Shown here one piece after another: positions 40,501 through 47,867 of a DNA stretch of 64,000 nucleotides. Each line of letters opens with the position of its first letter. Position 1 is the stretch's first letter. The stretch spans positions 175,609 through 239,608 of the forward strand of contig NZ_BJYY01000018.1 in the NCBI RefSeq assembly GCF_007991755.1, in the 5' to 3' direction. The notes below the pieces were generated by a model. It made no database searches. It had not been told where the DNA came from and saw only the letters and a program-made list of their open reading frames with translations. Both the position numbers and the translations under genes were made by a program. The DNA comes from Cellulomonas aerilata (GTDB lineage Bacteria > Actinomycetota > Actinomycetes > Actinomycetales > Cellulomonadaceae).

Positions 40501-40722
40501 GGTCCGTCCTCCCTCGGCTCGTCCTCGAGCGTAGGCGCGTGGCCCGCGGGGCAGCCAGACCCTGCCGGCCGCGGTGGTGGTGCGGACAGGGGTCGCGGGC
40601 CCATGCTCACAGCATGACCATCGGGGTCGGCCGCCGGTTGACGGTCCCGCTCCGCGCCGGGGCGCTCCTCGGCGTGCCCGTCGGCGCGCCGTCCGGCGCG
40701 CCGGACGACGCGGGCGGGTGCG

Positions 40723-41547
40723 GTGCCTGACCGTGCGCCGCGCCGGCCCGGCCCGCCGCACCGGCCCGGCCCGGCGCACCGGCCGGGGCGCCGCCACCGC
40801 CTGGTGCGGGCTGCGATCGCGGCCGCCGCGCTGGGACTGCCGTTCGTGGTGCTCGCACTCGTCGTGCGGGCTCGCCTCGCCGCGGTGCAGCCGTTCGACG
40901 AGTCGGTGATCCGGGCCGCCACCGACCTGACCCGCGCGCAGCCCGGCCTGCGGGGAGCCCTGCTCGTGTGGCAGGAGTGCTTCCGCGCCGGCTGGGTCAA
41001 CCTGGCCGTCACGGGGCTGTGCGTGTGGGCGTGGCGGCGGCACGGGCTGCGCACCCGGGCGGTGTGGGCGTTCGTGACGCTCATGGTGGCGTGGGGCCTC
41101 CAGCTGGTCGCGAAGCAGCTCGTCCAGCGCGCGCGGCCGGTCGTGGAGGACGCGGTCGCGCACGCGCCGGGGTACAGCTTCCCGTCCGGTCACGCCGCGA
41201 ACACCGCGGCGGCGTGCGCCGTGGTGACGGTGCTGGTGTGGCCGCTGCTGGGTCCGCGCGGGCGCCTCGCCGCCGCGGCCGGGGCGGCCGTCGTCGTCCT
41301 GGTGACCGCGGCGGACCGGGTGCTGCTCGGGGTGCACTACCCCTCCGACGTGGTCGCCGGGGTGCTCCTGGGGGTCGCCGTGACGGGCGCGTCCTACGCC
41401 GGGTACGTCGGGACGACGCCGCGCGTCGCCCCGTCCGACACCGCCCCGTCCGACACCGCCCCGTCCGACACCGCCCCGTCCGACACCGCCCACGCAGCCG
41501 ACGCCGCCGACGCGAGCGACGCGACCCACCCGGCGCGAGGGGGCTGA
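40723..41547 (+). CDS. PAP2-family membrane phosphatase
   Basis: 274 aa from GTG 40723. Signature motifs: KQLVQRARP (KX6RP), FPSGHAANT (PSGH) and DRVLLGVHYPSD (RX5HX3D), in a six-helix membrane protein. Acts on lipid phosphates or undecaprenyl diphosphate. A Pro/Arg-rich N-terminus precedes helix 1, and the C-terminus has four PSDTA repeats. Starts 1 bp before a second PAP2 gene. Confidence 0.88.
   Translation: MPDRAPRRPGPPHRPGPAHRPGRRHRLVRAAIAAAALGLPFVVLALVVRARLAAVQPFDESVIRAATDLTRAQPGLRGALLVWQECFRAGWVNLAVTGLCVWAWRRHGLRTRAVWAFVTLMVAWGLQLVAKQLVQRARPVVEDAVAHAPGYSFPSGHAANTAAACAVVTVLVWPLLGPRGRLAAAAGAAVVVLVTAADRVLLGVHYPSDVVAGVLLGVAVTGASYAGYVGTTPRVAPSDTAPSDTAPSDTAPSDTAHAADAADASDATHPARGG
41428..41487 (+). 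repeat. 15-bp tandem repeat, four exact copies, in PAP2 C-terminus
   Basis: GCCCCGTCCGACACC repeated four times without change, encoding (APSDT)4 in the cytoplasmic tail of the phosphatase at 40723-41547. Identical copies suggest recent expansion. Confidence 0.95.
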
Positions 41548-41548
41548 C

Positions 41549-42256
41549 GTGACGTCCGCCGACCGCTGGGCCGACGACGGGGCACGCCCCACGGCGCGAC
41601 GGGTGGGCCGTGACCTCGTGCGGCGGGCACTGGCCCCCGCGGCGGCGTGGTGGGCCGTCGTCGTGGGGACCGGGACGCTGATCGTCGGGCCGCTCGGGGA
41701 CCCGGCGGGCGAGGACGCGGCCGTGCGCGCCATGGAGCCGGGCCGCACCCCGGTCCTGGACACGCTGACGTCGCTGTGGTCGAACGTCGGCGCCACCGAG
41801 TTCATCATCGGGGCGTGCCTGGCGGTGATGGCGGTCCTGTGGTGGCGCACGCGGCGGTGGTGGTTCGCGATCGTCCCCGGTATCGCGGTCGCCGTGCAGG
41901 CCGCCGTGTTCGTCACCGCGGCCTTCGTGGTGCAGCGCGACCGTCCGGAGGCCGACGCGCTGGACGTCGCCCCGCCGACGTCGAGCTTCCCCAGCGGGCA
42001 CGTCGGTGCCTCGACGGCGTTCTACGTGGTCCTGGCGGTGCTGAGCCGCCGCATCCGGCGTCCGGCCCTGCGGTGGGCGGCGACCGCCGCGTGCCTGCTC
42101 GTGCCGGTCCTGGTCGCCTACGCGCGGCTGTACCGCGGGATGCACCACCCGAGCGACGTCGTCGTCGGCGTGCTCAACGGCCTGGTGTGCGCGTGGCTGG
42201 CGTGGCACTACCTGCGGCCGCAGAGCGCCGCCGCCGGCGGCGACCAGGGGCGGTGA
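41549..42256 (+). CDS. PAP2-family membrane phosphatase
   Basis: 235 aa from GTG 41549. Membrane protein with FVVQRDRPEAD (degenerate KX6RP), SSFPSGHVGAST (PSGH) and RLYRGMHHPSDVV (RX5HX3D). Second PAP2 gene of a tandem; the two are divergent in sequence, so this is not a recent duplication. Likely lipid-phosphate or undecaprenyl diphosphate phosphatase. Confidence 0.88.
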   Translation: MTSADRWADDGARPTARRVGRDLVRRALAPAAAWWAVVVGTGTLIVGPLGDPAGEDAAVRAMEPGRTPVLDTLTSLWSNVGATEFIIGACLAVMAVLWWRTRRWWFAIVPGIAVAVQAAVFVTAAFVVQRDRPEADALDVAPPTSSFPSGHVGASTAFYVVLAVLSRRIRRPALRWAATAACLLVPVLVAYARLYRGMHHPSDVVVGVLNGLVCAWLAWHYLRPQSAAAGGDQGR

Positions 42257-42445
42257 GCCGTCCCGGCGCGGTCAGGCGTCCGGCCGCCTCTCGGCTCCGG
42301 CGTCCGGAGGCGGCACGTGCCCGGGCGCCGGCGTGGCTCCCGGCGCGCCACCCGCTCGCGCGCCAGGCATAGTGGTGCCCCCGACCGGGTCCCCGGCCGG
42401 CTCCGGGTCGCAGCTGCACCCGGACGAGGTGACGAGGGAGGCCCG

Positions 42446-42892
42446 GTGCTCGGACGCGTCGCGGTGGCAGTGGTCGGCGGCGCGCTCACGCTGGCCGGGG
42501 TGGCCCTGCTCGTCCTCCCGGGTCCCGGGTTCGTGCTCGTCGCCGCCGGGCTGGCGATCCTGGCGACGAAGTTCGCCTGGGCGGCGCGGCCGCTGGCGTA
42601 CGCCAAGGACAAGGCGCAGGTCGGGCTGGACGAGGTCGCGCAGAGCAAGCGCCGGACGGCGCTCGCGCTGGTCGGGGCCGTCTCCCTGCTGGCCGCCGGC
42701 ATCCTCGAGGTCGCCGGCGTGGACCTGCCGCTCGTCAACCTGCTGACCGCCTCGATGCTGCTGCTCAGCGGTCTGGGCCTGCTCGGGACCATCGTCTACG
42801 CACGGCGCCGCGGTGTCTCCGGCAGCGCGAGCCCCGGTGCCGCGCCTGCGCCCGAGGCCGGTCGCGGGCCGTCGGCGGACGTCGGGGCCTGA
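42446..42892 (+). CDS. PGPGW-family small membrane protein
   Basis: 148 aa from GTG 42446 (GGGAGG upstream). VVGGALTLAGVALLVLPGPGFVLVAAGLAIL contains the LPGP(G) signature of TIGR02611-like membrane proteins, here with Phe in place of Trp; a second hydrophobic pair lies at about 75-115, then a hydrophilic tail. Function unknown. The 189 bp upstream hold no other gene. Confidence 0.82.
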   Translation: MLGRVAVAVVGGALTLAGVALLVLPGPGFVLVAAGLAILATKFAWAARPLAYAKDKAQVGLDEVAQSKRRTALALVGAVSLLAAGILEVAGVDLPLVNLLTASMLLLSGLGLLGTIVYARRRGVSGSASPGAAPAPEAGRGPSADVGA

Positions 42893-43072
42893 CGTCCGGA
42901 CGCCCCGTGGTGGGCCGCGGTCGGTCGTCCCGGGCGCCCGACGCGCCGACGGTCCGGCGCCGTCCACCTCCCGGCGCGTCGCGGTGAAAGCCTAAGATCG
43001 CGGGGCGCCGGGTCGAAGAGTCCCCTGAGCGGCGCGAACGACGTCGCAACGGATCGACGGGGAGTCACCACC

Positions 43073-43183
43073 ATGAGCAGCTGGCGCCGCACGGCCACCA
43101 CCACCGCCCTTCGCATCACCACGAGCTCGGCCACCATGGTCGCCGTCGTCGCCCTGGTCGGCGCCGGGCACAAGTGGGTCTAG
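43073..43183 (+). CDS. 36-residue ORF leading into the GGDEF-EAL gene
   Basis: MSSWRRTATTTALRITTSSA followed by TMVAVVALVGAGHKWV. GGGGAG at 43059-43064 lies 8 nt before ATG 43073. The stop is 7 bp before the GGDEF-EAL start, so it may couple translation. Arg-rich start and hydrophobic second half resemble a small membrane peptide. A TAAGAT -10 at 42993-42998 would give a 68-nt leader. No homologue recognised. Confidence 0.6.
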   Translation: MSSWRRTATTTALRITTSSATMVAVVALVGAGHKWV

Positions 43184-43190
43184 CCGTCAC

Positions 43191-45245
43191 ATGACCGAGC
43201 AGGGGGCAGCTCGACGTCCGGCGGTGCCGTGGCGTCTGCACGCCTTCCTGGCCTCCGTCTGCGTCCTCGGCGCCCTGGGCCTCGTCCTGACGCTGTGGCT
43301 CGCGCCCTGGCCCTCGCTCAGCGGGACCCAGGCCTGGTCCATCGCCTTCCTCGCGGTCGCCGCGATCGTCGGCGAGGTCCGGCCGGTCCCGATCTCCCGT
43401 GGCACGGAGACCGCCGAGAACATCTCCACCTCCGCGCCGTTCGTCCTGGCCTCGGTCGCGGTGGGCGGCGTGGGCGTCGCCGTCGTCGTCCAGGTCGTGG
43501 CGAGCCTCTGCGACGACGTCGTGCACCGGCGTCCGCTGCTGAAGTCCGCCTTCAACACGGCGCAGTACGTGCTCAGCGTCCTGGCGGCCCGAGCGGTCTT
43601 CTGCGCCCTGACGGGCCTGCCCTACTTCGCGGACCCGGTGCCGGTCGGCCCGCGCCACCTCGGGGCGCTCCTGCTCGCCGGGGTCACCATGGTCGCCGTC
43701 AACCGGCTCCTGGTCGCGGTCGTCGTCAGCCTCGCCACCACCCTGCCGCTCGACGCCGTCGTGCGCGACGACGCGCGGTTCGTGCTGGCCACCCACGCGG
43801 TGCTGCTGTGCATCGGCGGGGTCGCGGCCGCGGTGGCGCAGGACGGCGTGACCGTCCTCGCTCTGCTCGTCGCCCCCGTGGTCGCCGTGTACGCCACCGC
43901 CGCCGCCGCGTCCCGCCACGCGCACCAGGCGTCCCACGACGCGCTGACCGGCCTGGGCAACCGCGAGCGCCTGCACCGGCAGCTGGACGCCCACCTCGCC
44001 GCCGCGCAGGGACCCGGGTCCGGTCCCGGCCTCGTGCTGCTGGACCTGGACCACTTCAAGACCATCAACGACTCGCTCGGCCACCCGGTGGGCGACGTCC
44101 TGCTGCGGGAGGTCGCGGCGCGGCTGTGCGCCGCGCTGGGCGACGACGTCAGCGCGCACCGGCTCGGCGGCGACGAGTTCGCCGTCGTCGTCGACGGCGA
44201 CCTCCCCCAGACCCTGGCGGTCGCCCACCGGCTGCTCACCTCGCTCGAGGCGCCGATGCGCGTGGACCGGCTCGAGCTGCTGGTCCGTGCCAGCGCCGGC
44301 GTCGCCGTCGCCCCCGACCACGGCACCACGAGCGACGCGCTGATGAAGAACGCGGACATCGCGCTCTACCACGCCAAGCTCGAGCGCGACCGCATCAGCA
44401 CCTACTCCCCCGCCCTGGACGTCAACAGCGTCGACCGGCTGCAGCTGCTCGCGGACCTGCGCGTGGCGATCGACACCGGCCAGCTCGACGTCGCCTACCA
44501 GGTGCAGGTCGACCTGACGTCCGGGCACGTCGTCGCGGTCGAGGCCCTCATCCGCTGGCGGCACCCGCAGCGCGGGCCGGTCGCACCGGACGACTTCATC
44601 CCGCTGGCCGAGAACTCCGGACTCATCGCCGAGCTCACCTCCTACGTGCTCGACAACGCCCTGGCCGCACTGGCGGGCTGGCGGGCCGCCGGGCACGACC
44701 TGCGCATGTCGGTGAACCTGTCCACGCGGCACCTGTCCGACCTCGCGCTGCCCCGCCAGGTCGCCGAGGCGCTGGCCCGGCACGGCGTCGAGCCCGGCGC
44801 CCTCGTCCTGGAGGTCACCGAGACCGGGATCCTGTCCGACCCCGCGCGCGTGGACGTCGTCATCGCGGCCCTGCGCGAGCAGGGTGTCGCGATCGCCGTC
44901 GACGACTACGGCACCGGGCACGCGTCGCTGGGCTACCTCAAGCGGCTGGAGATCGACGAGCTCAAGGTGGACCGGTCCTTCGTCAGCGACATGCGCCGCA
45001 ACCACCAGGACTTCGTCATCGTCCGGTCGACGATCGCCCTGGCGCGCGACCTGGGCCTGCGGGTGGTCGCCGAGGGCATCGAGGACGCGGACACCGCCCG
45101 GTCGCTGGCGGAGCTCGGCTGCGACGTCGGGCAGGGGTACCACCTGGGACGCCCGACGTCGGCCGCGGAGATCGTCGCGCGCCTGTCGGACGAGCGGCGC
45201 GCGGCCGGCGCCGCCGCCGCGGCCCGGATCGTGCCGGGGCGGTGA
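43191..45245 (+). CDS. Membrane GGDEF-EAL dual-domain cyclic di-GMP protein
   Basis: 684 aa. Five to seven N-terminal membrane helices (about 15-240) form a MASE-like sensor. GGDEF domain: HDALTGLGNRERL, DLDHFKTINDSLGHPVGD and RLGGDEFAVV. EAL domain: AVEALIRWRHP, SVNLSTRH, LEVTETG, VDDYGTGHASL, LKVDRSFV, VVAEGIE and GQGYHLGRP, all catalytic residues intact. AYQVQVDL replaces the usual YQPQ. Either activity or both may be active. No clear I-site RxxD before GGDEF (SAHRLGGDEF). Followed 7 bp later by a DUF5317 gene. Confidence 0.93.
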   Translation: MTEQGAARRPAVPWRLHAFLASVCVLGALGLVLTLWLAPWPSLSGTQAWSIAFLAVAAIVGEVRPVPISRGTETAENISTSAPFVLASVAVGGVGVAVVVQVVASLCDDVVHRRPLLKSAFNTAQYVLSVLAARAVFCALTGLPYFADPVPVGPRHLGALLLAGVTMVAVNRLLVAVVVSLATTLPLDAVVRDDARFVLATHAVLLCIGGVAAAVAQDGVTVLALLVAPVVAVYATAAAASRHAHQASHDALTGLGNRERLHRQLDAHLAAAQGPGSGPGLVLLDLDHFKTINDSLGHPVGDVLLREVAARLCAALGDDVSAHRLGGDEFAVVVDGDLPQTLAVAHRLLTSLEAPMRVDRLELLVRASAGVAVAPDHGTTSDALMKNADIALYHAKLERDRISTYSPALDVNSVDRLQLLADLRVAIDTGQLDVAYQVQVDLTSGHVVAVEALIRWRHPQRGPVAPDDFIPLAENSGLIAELTSYVLDNALAALAGWRAAGHDLRMSVNLSTRHLSDLALPRQVAEALARHGVEPGALVLEVTETGILSDPARVDVVIAALREQGVAIAVDDYGTGHASLGYLKRLEIDELKVDRSFVSDMRRNHQDFVIVRSTIALARDLGLRVVAEGIEDADTARSLAELGCDVGQGYHLGRPTSAAEIVARLSDERRAAGAAAAARIVPGR

Positions 45246-45252
45246 CGCGACC

Positions 45253-45819
45253 GTGCTGATGATCGCCGCCTGCCTCCTGGCCCTGCTGTCCCCGCTGGCC
45301 GCGGGACGGTGGTCCCGCTCCCTGCTGCTGCACCGCTGGCGCAGCCCCTGGACGATCTGGACAGCGCTGGCGCTGCAGGTCGTGCTCGTCCAGGCGGTGC
45401 TCCCCCAGGCGCTGGCGCCCGTCCTGCACGTCGCGACCTACGCCGTCGGGCTGGGGTTCCTCTGGGCGAACCGGCGGACCGCCGGGGTGCTCGTCGTGGG
45501 CGCCGGCGCCGCCCTCAACGGGGTGACGATCACGCTCAACGGCGGCGTGCTCCCGGCGTCGCCGTCCGCGGTCGCGGCTGCCGGCCTGCAGCACGACGCG
45601 AGCTTCGACAACTCGGCCGTCGTCCCGGACGCCGTCCTGCCGTGGCTCGGCGACGTGCTCGCGTGGCCCCAGCCGCTGCCGCTGGCGAACACGTTCAGCG
45701 TCGGGGACGTGCTCATCGTCCTCGGCGTCGTCGTCGCCGCCTGGACCGGCACCGGGCCCCTGCGGCGAGCCGTGCAGGGCGCACCCGAGCCCGACGCCGT
45801 CGCGACCGCCGCCGCGTGA
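45253..45819 (+). CDS. DUF5317 membrane protein
   Basis: 188 aa from GTG 45253. Four to five hydrophobic segments and the family's conserved GAALNGVTITLNGGVLP region near residue 90. DUF5317 proteins often follow GGDEF/EAL genes in actinobacteria, suggesting a role linked to cyclic di-GMP or its sensor input. No enzymatic residues seen. Confidence 0.75.
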   Translation: MLMIAACLLALLSPLAAGRWSRSLLLHRWRSPWTIWTALALQVVLVQAVLPQALAPVLHVATYAVGLGFLWANRRTAGVLVVGAGAALNGVTITLNGGVLPASPSAVAAAGLQHDASFDNSAVVPDAVLPWLGDVLAWPQPLPLANTFSVGDVLIVLGVVVAAWTGTGPLRRAVQGAPEPDAVATAAA

Positions 45820-45884
45820 CGTCCGGCCGGGGAACACCGGCCCTCCCCGGCGCGTTGCCGCCGACGACGAGAGAGGTGGTCGGC

Positions 45885-46934
45885 ATGAACCGCACGCGAG
45901 TGGGCTTCCTGTCCTTCGGGCACTGGCAGCCGATCCCGGGGTCGCAGGTGCGCACCGCGCGGGACGCCCTGGTGCAGACCGTCGAGCTGGCCGTCGCGGC
46001 CGAGGAGCTCGGCGTCGACGGGGCGTACGTCCGCGTGCACCACTTCGCCCGGCAGCTGGCGTCGCCGTTCCCGCTGCTGACGGCGATGGCGATGCGGACG
46101 AGCCGGATCGAAGTCGGCACCGGCGTCATCGACATGCGCTACGAGAACCCGCTCTACATGGCCGAGGAGGCCGCCGCGGCCGACCTCCTCGCCGACGGGC
46201 GGCTCCAGCTCGGCGTCAGCCGCGGGTCACCGGAGACCGCGCTGCACGGCTCGCGCGCCTTCGGGTTCGTGCCCGCCGACGGCCAGGACGACGGCGACCT
46301 CGCGCGGGAGCACACCGCGCTGTTCCGCGCCGCCGTCGCCGGGGCGGCCGTCGTCGACGCCGACCCCCGGATGACCGGTGGCGCCACCGGCCGGCTCGCC
46401 GTCCAACCGCGGTCCCCGGGCCTCGCCGACCGGATCTGGTGGGGCTCGGGCACCCGGGCGTCGGCGGTGTGGACCGCGGAGCAGGGCATGAACCTCATGT
46501 CCTCCACCTTGCTGTCGGAGGACACCGGCGTGCCGTTCGACCAGCTCCAGGCCGAGCAGATCCGCCTGTACCGCGAGGCCTGGGACGAGGCCGGGTGGGA
46601 GCGCCGGCCACGCGTGTCGGTGAGCCGCAGCGTCATGCCGATCACCACCGACCTGGACCGGCAGTACTTCGGCACCGGCCGCGGCGAGGGCGACCAGGTG
46701 GGCCTCCTCGAGGGCGTCCGGGCCCGGTTCGGCCGGTCGTACGTCGGCGAGCCGGACCGGCTCGCCGAGGAGCTGGCCCGGGACGTCGCCGTGCAGGAGG
46801 CCGACACGCTGCTGCTGACGGTGCCGAACATGCTGGGCGTGGACTACAACGCCCACCTGCTCGGCACGGTCATGCGCGAGATCGCCCCGGCGATCGGGTG
46901 GTCCCCGGCACGGGCCGGCGCCGCGTCCGCCTGA
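45885..46934 (+). CDS. Luciferase-like (LLM) flavin-dependent monooxygenase
   Basis: 349 aa. Bacterial luciferase-like TIM barrel: TVELAVAAEELGVDGAYVRVHHFA, SRIEVGTGVIDMRYENPLYMAEEAAAADLLADGRLQLGVSRGSP and RIWWGSGTRASAVWTAEQGMN. Uses reduced flavin and oxygen on an unknown organic substrate. AGAGG upstream of ATG 45885. Monocistronic. Confidence 0.88.
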   Translation: MNRTRVGFLSFGHWQPIPGSQVRTARDALVQTVELAVAAEELGVDGAYVRVHHFARQLASPFPLLTAMAMRTSRIEVGTGVIDMRYENPLYMAEEAAAADLLADGRLQLGVSRGSPETALHGSRAFGFVPADGQDDGDLAREHTALFRAAVAGAAVVDADPRMTGGATGRLAVQPRSPGLADRIWWGSGTRASAVWTAEQGMNLMSSTLLSEDTGVPFDQLQAEQIRLYREAWDEAGWERRPRVSVSRSVMPITTDLDRQYFGTGRGEGDQVGLLEGVRARFGRSYVGEPDRLAEELARDVAVQEADTLLLTVPNMLGVDYNAHLLGTVMREIAPAIGWSPARAGAASA

Positions 46935-47029
46935 CGCGGCGCGCGCACGGGGTGACGTAGCGTGCGGTGACCCGTCACCCGTGACCCCCACCGTGACCCC
47001 CACCGTCACCCTCACCCGGGAGCCGCAGC

Positions 47030-47857
47030 GTGCAGGTGCCCCTGCTCCAGATCGACGCGTTCGCCGAGCGGCCGTTCGAGGGGAACCCGGCCGCGGTGAT
47101 GCCGCTGCCGCACTGGCCGTCGGACGTCGTCCTCCAGCAGGTCGCCGCCGAGAACAACCTGTCCGAGACGGCCTTCGTCGTCGCGGCGCTGCCCGACGGG
47201 GTGAGCGCCCCGGACGCGTCCCTCCCGGCCCTGCACCTGCGCTGGTTCACCCCGGCGACCGAGGTCGACCTGTGCGGGCACGCGACCCTGGCGACCGGCG
47301 CGCACCTGCTCCAGGACGTCCATCCCGACGCCGCCACGGTGCAGCTGTTCACGCGCAGCGGCTGGCTGCTCGTGCACCGGGACCCCGACGGCGGGTACAC
47401 GATGGACCTCCCGTCCGTCCCGCTGACGCGGGTCGACGTCGACCCGGTGGTCCAGGCCGCGCTCGGCGTCCCGGTCCTGGAGGCGTGGGCCGGGATGGAC
47501 CTCGTCCTGGTCGTCCGGGACGCCGCGACCGTCGCGGCGCTGCAGCCGGACCTGGCCGCCCTCGCCGGTCTGCCCGTGCGCGGCGTCGTCGTGACGGCGC
47601 CGGGCACCGGGACGGGGTTCGACCTCGTCTCCCGGTGGTTCGGCGGGGAGGCGGGCATCGCCGAGGACCCGGTCACCGGGTCCGCGCACTGCCAGATCGG
47701 GCCGCTGTGGGCCCAGCGGCTCGGGAGCGACGACCTCGTGGCGCGCCAGCTCTCCGCGCGCGGCGGGACGGTGCGGGTGGCGGTCCGTGGGGACCGCACC
47801 CTGCTGACCGGCACGTGCGTGCGCTACCTGACCGGCACGGCCGTCCTGCCGGACTGA
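47030..47857 (+). CDS. PhzF-family epimerase/isomerase-like protein
   Basis: 275 aa from GTG 47030. PhzF marks: IDAFAERPFEGNPAAVMPL, the catalytic Glu in AENNLSETAFV and WFTPATEVDLCGHATLATG. Relatives isomerise small acids, including phenazine precursors, but most members have no known substrate; no phenazine genes are nearby. Two 12-bp repeats (GTGACCCCCACC) lie just upstream. Confidence 0.87.
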   Translation: MQVPLLQIDAFAERPFEGNPAAVMPLPHWPSDVVLQQVAAENNLSETAFVVAALPDGVSAPDASLPALHLRWFTPATEVDLCGHATLATGAHLLQDVHPDAATVQLFTRSGWLLVHRDPDGGYTMDLPSVPLTRVDVDPVVQAALGVPVLEAWAGMDLVLVVRDAATVAALQPDLAALAGLPVRGVVVTAPGTGTGFDLVSRWFGGEAGIAEDPVTGSAHCQIGPLWAQRLGSDDLVARQLSARGGTVRVAVRGDRTLLTGTCVRYLTGTAVLPD

Positions 47858-47867
47858 GCCGGCGGCG

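Noticed and set aside
40614..40730. 38-codon ORF (MTIGVGRRLTVPL...) before the PAP2 pair
   Set aside because: No ribosome site, overlaps the PAP2 start, and composition fits random GC-rich sequence.
43005..43072. Cyclic di-GMP riboswitch before the GGDEF-EAL gene
   Set aside because: The conserved GEMM core and tetraloop-receptor elements are not visible; only a short GC stem is present.
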